Shown: positions 59,542 to 64,000 of the stretch, piece after piece | Layout of the letters: every line of letters starts with the position of its first letter | How positions within the stretch are numbered: position 1 is the stretch's first letter | Origin: JAJDTT01 sp022827025 | GTDB lineage: Bacteria > Acidobacteriota > UBA6911 > RPQK01 > JAJDTT01 | Assembly (NCBI GenBank): GCA_965203535.1 | Contig: OZ241897.1 | Location: 4,216,001 to 4,280,000 of the forward strand | Reading direction: 5' to 3' | DNA: 64,000 bases | The notes under the pieces: generated by a model | What the model was told of the DNA's origin: nothing | Seen by the model: the letters and a program-made list of their open reading frames with translations, nothing else | Databases searched by the model: none | Position numbers and translations under genes: made by a program

Positions 59542-59547
59542 TATAAT
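59542..59547 (+). promoter_or_regulatory. Possible -10 box before the GWxTD gene
   Basis: A perfect TATAAT lies 32 bp upstream of the ATG at 59579. No good -35 hexamer is found 16-19 bp upstream, so the promoter may be activator-dependent or the match fortuitous. Confidence 0.45.
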
Positions 59548-59578
59548 TTCGCTTATTCCGATAACAGGACAGGGCACT

Positions 59579-61234
59579 ATGCGATTCCTTTTTTCATTCC
59601 TCAAGACCTTTTGTGTCGCCTTTCTGCTGGTGTCGATCGCTCCCGCTCCCGTATTGGCTTCCAAGGACCGGAAGGCCAAAGAGCAACGGAAGCTGGAAAA
59701 GGAGGCCAAGAAGCGCGACCAGCGGCAGCGCGTGGAGGAGCAGCAGGACTACTTCAAGAAGTGGCTGACGGAGGACGTCGTCTACATCATCACGGACGAA
59801 GAGAAGAAGGTTTTCAACAACCTGAGCACCGACGCCGAACGGGACGCCTTCATCGAGCAGTTCTGGCGCCGCCGGGACCCGGACCCGAGAACCGCCCTCA
59901 ATGAATTCAAGGAGGAGCACTACCGCCGGATCGCCTACGCCAACGACCACTTCTACTCGGGCGTCGAAGGCTGGTATTCGGATCGTGGCCGCATCTACAT
60001 CACCTACGGCCCCCCCAGCCAGAAGGAGAGCCACCATGGAGGCCTCTACCAGCGGAGAGTCCTGGAGGAAGGGGGCGGCTGGACCAACGTCTATGCCTTC
60101 GAGCGCTGGTTCTACAACTACATCCCGGGGGTGGGCAGCGGCATCGAGATCGAGTTCGTCGACGCCAGCAAGACCGGCGAGTACAAGATCGCGCTGAGGC
60201 CGTCCGAGAAGGACGCTCTGTGGCAGGTGGGGTCCAGCCCGACCGTCGAGGAGATGTTCGGTGGCGTCACCCGGGACGGAACGATGCTGGCGGATCTGGC
60301 CATGCGCAACATCGGGCTCAACGACGGAACGTTCATGCGGGGAGCCCAGCCGTTCGACCGGGTGCGCAACTACTTCCTGCTGAACAAACCTCCAAAGGTG
60401 GAGTTCGAGCATCTCCGGGGCGACGTGGAAACGCGGCTGCTGTACGACCCCATTCCCCTGGAGATGACTATCGGGAACTACCGGGTGGGTGAGGACGCTT
60501 TTCTGGTCCCCCTCACCATCCGGGTGCCGGCCCGGGAACTCACTTACGACGCCGATCTTCAAAATGTGAGCCGGGCGACCATCCAGCTCTACGGCAAGGC
60601 CCAGAACCTCACGGGCAGGGTGGTCTACGAGTTCGAGGATCTGATCGCCGCCGACACCTCCAAGGCGACGGGTTTGAAGGCGGGCACCAACTTCCTCTAC
60701 CAGAAGCAGCTTCCCCTCAGGCCCGGCCGGTACAAGCTGACCGTGATTGTGCAGGAGGAATCGAGCAAGCGGGTCGCCATCGAAGTGGCGTCGGTCCAGT
60801 TGTCCAAGAACAAGCTGGGAACCCTCACCAGCAGCACCCTCGTGGTGGCCGACGGATTCGCCTCCTCCTCTCCGGAGCAGACCCTCTCCGACCCATTCGT
60901 CACCCCCAGCGGGATCAAGGTCTATCCCAACGTCACTCAGGAGTTCCCGCCCGGAGCCTTCCTCAGCCTTTACACGGAAGCCTACGAAGTGGCTCTGGAT
61001 CAGGCCACGCGCCAGCCGGCACTGGACGCCGAGTTCGTGATCATGAAGGGGCGCGAACAGATCCGGGCCGAGGAACCCAGACTGCTGCAGATGGAAGACC
61101 GGGTCGTCTTGATGCATACCATTCCCCTGGAGGGGGTGGACCCGGGACGCTACCAGGTCATGCTTCAGCTCCGGGACCGGATCAGCGGCCAGCAGGCCTC
61201 CAAGCGCGCCAACTTCGAGATCCGGGGCGATTGA
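59579..61234 (+). CDS. GWxTD domain-containing exported protein
   Basis: 551 residues. A signal peptide (FLFSFLKTFCVAFLLVSIAP, then APVLAS) precedes a charged coiled coil (KDRKAKEQRKLEKEAKKRDQ) and the GWxTD domain (YFKKWLTEDVVYIITDEEKK, FIEQFWRRRDPDPRTALNEF, GWYSDRGRIYITYGPPSQKE). The C-terminal half is beta-rich. GWxTD proteins are common in Acidobacteriota and some Bacteroidota; the role is unknown. It is the first gene of a co-directional set with an FG-GAP/UnbV protein and a TPR protein. AGGACAGGG precedes the ATG. Confidence 0.9.
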   Translation: MRFLFSFLKTFCVAFLLVSIAPAPVLASKDRKAKEQRKLEKEAKKRDQRQRVEEQQDYFKKWLTEDVVYIITDEEKKVFNNLSTDAERDAFIEQFWRRRDPDPRTALNEFKEEHYRRIAYANDHFYSGVEGWYSDRGRIYITYGPPSQKESHHGGLYQRRVLEEGGGWTNVYAFERWFYNYIPGVGSGIEIEFVDASKTGEYKIALRPSEKDALWQVGSSPTVEEMFGGVTRDGTMLADLAMRNIGLNDGTFMRGAQPFDRVRNYFLLNKPPKVEFEHLRGDVETRLLYDPIPLEMTIGNYRVGEDAFLVPLTIRVPARELTYDADLQNVSRATIQLYGKAQNLTGRVVYEFEDLIAADTSKATGLKAGTNFLYQKQLPLRPGRYKLTVIVQEESSKRVAIEVASVQLSKNKLGTLTSSTLVVADGFASSSPEQTLSDPFVTPSGIKVYPNVTQEFPPGAFLSLYTEAYEVALDQATRQPALDAEFVIMKGREQIRAEEPRLLQMEDRVVLMHTIPLEGVDPGRYQVMLQLRDRISGQQASKRANFEIRGD

Positions 61235-61244
61235 GAGATCCGGT

Positions 61245-62978
61245 TTGTTCCACAAATCCCTCATCCGTGCCGGGCTCCGGCCGGTGTCCCCGAGTACGAT
61301 TGCGGGTCCCCTTCGGCGCTGGTTGCAGCTCTTTTTTTTCGTTCTCGCCTTGGCGCACCCGTCGGGCCTGCACGCCGGGGCCGTGTCCGATTCCGCACCC
61401 TCTTTTCGGGACGTGAGCGCTGAAGCCGGCCTCTCCTTCATCCACAGCAGCGGCGCCTCTCCGGAAAAGTATCTGGTGGAGACCATGGGTTCCGGCGGGG
61501 GCTTCCTGGACTACGATGGCGACGGCTGGATGGACATCTACCTGGTCAACAGCGGCGCCACTCCCTCGTCTCCTTCCGCGCCTCCGGGAAAGAACCGGCT
61601 CTTTCGCAACAATGGGGACGGCAGCTTCAGCGACGTGACGGACCAGGCCGGGGTCGGCGACCCCTCCTACGGCATGGGCTGTGTCTTCGCCGACTACGAC
61701 AACGACGGCGACATCGACCTCTACGTCACCAACCTGGGACCCAACGTGCTCTATCGCAACAACGGCGACGGCACCTTTACGGATGTCTCGGCTGCCGCCG
61801 GCGTGGCCGATCCTCTCTGGAGCACCAGCGCCGCCTTCGGCGACTACGACCAGGACGGGTGGCTGGATCTTTACGTCGGCAACTATCTGAAGTTCACCTT
61901 CGCCACCCATCGCCGCTGTTATTCGGGAGAACTCCTCATCTACTGTTTCCCCCACAGCTACGACGGAGTGCCCAACACGCTCTACCGCAACCGGGGGGAC
62001 GGCACCTTCGAGAAAGCGAACGAGAAGGCCGGCGTGACCGAGGAGGCTCAGTACTCCAAGAGTCTGGGGGTGCTCTGGCTGGACCTGGAGGGGGACGGCG
62101 ATCTGGATCTCTACGTGGCCAACGACACGACGGCGAACTACGTCTTCCGAAATGGAGGCAACGGCGTCTTCGAGGACGTCTCGCTGCTTTCCGGAGGCGC
62201 CTTCAACGGGATGGGCATGGCGCAGTCGGGGATGGGCGTGGACGCCGGGGACCTGGCCGGGAACGGACTCTACAGCATCTTCGTGACCAACTTCTCGCTC
62301 CAGACCAACGACCTGTACTGGAACGCCGGCCAGGGGGTCCTCACGGACCACACGCTCCAGGCCGGCCTCTCCCAGGACAGCTTCCTGCCGCTGGGATTCG
62401 GCGCCAACTTCCTGGATTACGACAACGACGGCCTGCTCGACCTCTTCGTGGCCAACGGGCACGTGTTCGACAACATCAACACCATCAATCCCAGCCTGGA
62501 GTATGCCCAGCCCAACCAACTCTTTCGAAACCGGGGCGAGGGCCGGTTCGATGCCGTCTCGGCCCGGTCCGGGCCCTATTTTTCCCGCAAGAACGTGTCC
62601 CGAGGTTCGGCCGTGGCCGACTACAACAACGACGGCCGTCTGGACCTGCTGGTGACCAACAACAACCAGAAGGCGGACCTGCTGGAGAACCGGTCGGCGG
62701 GGAATCACCACTGGCTGCAGCTGCGGCTCGAGGGGACTCGCTGCAATCGGGACGGCGTGGGCGCCAAGGTGATCCTCCAGGCGGGAGGCCGCCGACTCAG
62801 CCAGGAAGTCCGGGCCGGAAGCAGCTACCTGAGCCAGAGCGATCTGCGGGTCCATTTCGGACTGGGCGCCGTTACCCGGATTGAATCCATCGAAGTCCTC
62901 TGGCCCTGCGGCGGGAGGCAGAAGGTGCCGCCTCCGTCCGGCGTTGACCGCATCATTCGGGTCAAGGAGCACGAATAG
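61245..62978 (+). CDS. FG-GAP repeat protein with ASPIC/UnbV domain (CRTAC1-like)
   Basis: 577 residues. After a signal peptide (LQLFFFVLALAHPSGLHAG) come repeated calcium-binding FG-GAP blades with DYDGDGWMDIYLVNSG, DYDNDGDIDLYVTNLG, DYDQDGWLDLYVGNYL, DLEGDGDLDLYVANDT and DYNNDGRLDLLVTNNN, then the UnbV/ASPIC domain (LRLEGTRCNRDGVGAKVILQ, GSSYLSQSDLRVHFGLGAVT). Such proteins are cell-surface or periplasmic adhesive/propeller proteins of unknown function. The start is TTG at 61245 after GAGAGATCC; no ATG fits the leader. 10 bp after the GWxTD stop. The stop is 1 bp before the next gene's GTG. Confidence 0.88.
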   Translation: MFHKSLIRAGLRPVSPSTIAGPLRRWLQLFFFVLALAHPSGLHAGAVSDSAPSFRDVSAEAGLSFIHSSGASPEKYLVETMGSGGGFLDYDGDGWMDIYLVNSGATPSSPSAPPGKNRLFRNNGDGSFSDVTDQAGVGDPSYGMGCVFADYDNDGDIDLYVTNLGPNVLYRNNGDGTFTDVSAAAGVADPLWSTSAAFGDYDQDGWLDLYVGNYLKFTFATHRRCYSGELLIYCFPHSYDGVPNTLYRNRGDGTFEKANEKAGVTEEAQYSKSLGVLWLDLEGDGDLDLYVANDTTANYVFRNGGNGVFEDVSLLSGGAFNGMGMAQSGMGVDAGDLAGNGLYSIFVTNFSLQTNDLYWNAGQGVLTDHTLQAGLSQDSFLPLGFGANFLDYDNDGLLDLFVANGHVFDNINTINPSLEYAQPNQLFRNRGEGRFDAVSARSGPYFSRKNVSRGSAVADYNNDGRLDLLVTNNNQKADLLENRSAGNHHWLQLRLEGTRCNRDGVGAKVILQAGGRRLSQEVRAGSSYLSQSDLRVHFGLGAVTRIESIEVLWPCGGRQKVPPPSGVDRIIRVKEHE

Positions 62979-62979
62979 C

Positions 62980-64000
62980 GTGAGTCTGATCCTCCCGGCG
63001 GCCTGGGGGGTGTTTTTTCTCCTCCAGGGGATTGCCACTCAGCCAGATCCGTTGCTGGAGCGCGCCCTCCGAAAGATCGCCGTCAGCGAAGATTACGTGG
63101 GGGCTCTGGCCGATCTGGAGGCGTCGCTGCGGGGCCCCAATCCCAGTCCTCAAGCCCACTACCAGGCAGGCGTCTGCCACACCATCCTGCGGAACTACTC
63201 CAAGGCGCTCGACAGTTTCCGCAAGGCCAGGGAGCTGGGAGTGCACGGGTCGGAATTGGAGCTGGGTTTCGGCATTGCATACATTCACCTCGGTCAGGAC
63301 GCCGAGGCGCGCGACCACCTGGAACGGACTCTCTCCCTGCAACCTGGCGATCCGAACGCTCTCTTTCATTTGGGGCGTCTGGATCTCAAGACGGGAAACA
63401 CGGGCCGCGCCGCGGAGCGATTCCGCCAGGTGCTGGCAGCTCAGCCGAACCATCAGGGGGCCCTCTTCAGCCTGGGCTCGTCCCTGATTCGCCAAGGGAA
63501 GGAACGGGAAGGGAAGCAGGTTCTGGAACATCATCGGCGGATCGGCCATCTTCAAGGCCGCCTCAAATCGCTGAGTCTCATGGCCGATTCTCCCAAGGCC
63601 TCTTCCGAGGTCTTCGCCGACCTGGGCGATGTCTTTCTGGAGCTGGGCCGGAAGGAGGACGCCCTCAAGGCCTACGAGAGAGCGGAGGAGATCACGCCCG
63701 GAACGGCCCTGACCGGTCTCGGCCGGGGATCGCTGGCCTACGGACAAGGAGACTGGACGGAGGCCAGGACCCAGCTCCTGAGATACCTGGAGAAAGTGGG
63801 CGGCGACTGCCAGGGGTATCTCTTGCTGGGCCTCATGGAAAAGCAGGAAAAGAAGTACGGCCTGGCCCGCCAGCATCTGAATCGCGGACTCGAGCTCTGT
63901 CCCGGCCGCCTGCTGATTCTGGCCAGCCTGGCCGAGCTGGAACTCCAGCGGGGAAACGTTGCCGGTGCCGAGGAATTCTCGCAGAAGATGATCCGGATCG
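62980..64000 (+). CDS. TPR-repeat protein (3' end beyond window)
   Basis: Open from GTG at 62980 to the last base (340 codons) with no stop in the window. A short leader (LILPAAWGVFFLLQGIATQ) is followed by repeated TPR helices: YQAGVCHTILRNYSKALDSF, LGFGIAYIHLGQDAEARDHL, LFHLGRLDLKTGNTGRAAER, LFSLGSSLIRQGKEREGKQV, DLGDVFLELGRKEDALKAYE and LGLMEKQEKKYGLARQHLNR. TPRs mediate protein binding. The GTG is 1 bp after the FG-GAP gene's stop, so translation is coupled. The pairing of an FG-GAP/UnbV gene with a TPR gene is common in Acidobacteriota. End not seen. Confidence 0.85.
   Translation, partial: MSLILPAAWGVFFLLQGIATQPDPLLERALRKIAVSEDYVGALADLEASLRGPNPSPQAHYQAGVCHTILRNYSKALDSFRKARELGVHGSELELGFGIAYIHLGQDAEARDHLERTLSLQPGDPNALFHLGRLDLKTGNTGRAAERFRQVLAAQPNHQGALFSLGSSLIRQGKEREGKQVLEHHRRIGHLQGRLKSLSLMADSPKASSEVFADLGDVFLELGRKEDALKAYERAEEITPGTALTGLGRGSLAYGQGDWTEARTQLLRYLEKVGGDCQGYLLLGLMEKQEKKYGLARQHLNRGLELCPGRLLILASLAELELQRGNVAGAEEFSQKMIRI

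Noticed and set aside
59542..59547. A full sigma-70 promoter before the GWxTD gene
   Set aside because: TATAAT is present but no acceptable -35 hexamer lies at the right distance; kept only as a possible -10 box.

Overview
The window is one GC-rich stretch of a bacterial chromosome with 46 recognisable protein genes, several gene remnants, two complete insertion sequences, and many short palindromic intergenic repeats. No rRNA, tRNA or CRISPR array was seen. The protein set points to an Acidobacteriota-like heterotroph. It has an Oar-type TonB-dependent receptor with an N-terminal carboxypeptidase-regulatory domain, a GWxTD-domain protein followed by an FG-GAP/UnbV protein and a TPR protein, many Tat-exported or lipoprotein hydrolases, and paralogous secreted enzymes of unassigned families. 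This assignment is inference from gene families, not from a marker gene.

Layout. 1-4926: end of a TolC-type gene, a periplasmic adaptor and a CusA/CzcA-type RND pump, together a heavy-metal efflux operon. 4927-6061: two antitoxin genes joined by a 23-codon chimera, which looks like the scar of a deletion that removed their toxins, then a repeat-filled gap. 6062-9900: a Tat-exported GH42-like protein and an exported amidase. 9923-11175: an accessory block (broken PD-(D/E)XK-like gene plus a HicA/HicB-like pair) bracketed by two 74-bp direct repeats. 11158-23325: exported proteins (conserved lipoprotein, two beta-propeller glycosidase-like proteins, an alpha/alpha-barrel-like protein, gamma-glutamyltransferase), then a FAD oxidoreductase, an M19 dipeptidase and an O-methyltransferase. 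23540-24391: DUF3553 protein.

24511-29802 (minus strand) is a tandem duplication of a Tat lipoprotein gene plus a TonB-dependent receptor gene, with the second receptor reduced to a fragment. 30042-34243: an enolase-superfamily enzyme, a small secreted protein and an ABC exporter. 34512-40668 is a mobile region. It contains an IS1634-type element with 12-bp terminal repeats and an ATTAGT target duplication, an intact BrnT/BrnA module with a clear promoter/operator, and a second IS1634-like element flanked by CTAG that splits a small gene.

40817-46826 is a catabolic-looking run: SDR, amidase, D-2-hydroxyacid dehydrogenase, ROK-type kinase, an exported protein and a second SDR with a truncated copy beside it. 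47307-59374 holds secreted or cytoplasmic hydrolases and their duplicates (CehA/McbA-type metallohydrolase, tandem TIM-barrel-like proteins, Gfo/Idh/MocA oxidoreductase, YfcE-like phosphoesterase, AAC(3)-like acyltransferase, a third propeller protein, tandem kelch-like proteins). 59579-64000 is a co-directional GWxTD, FG-GAP/UnbV and TPR gene set running off the window.

Two themes recur. Local gene duplication is common (lipoproteins, propellers, TIM barrels, kelch proteins, SDRs), often followed by decay of one copy. The same few hairpin modules, sometimes assembled into composites of about 135-185 bp, fill the gaps, sit at gene ends and breakpoints, and in one case lie in frame inside a lipoprotein gene.
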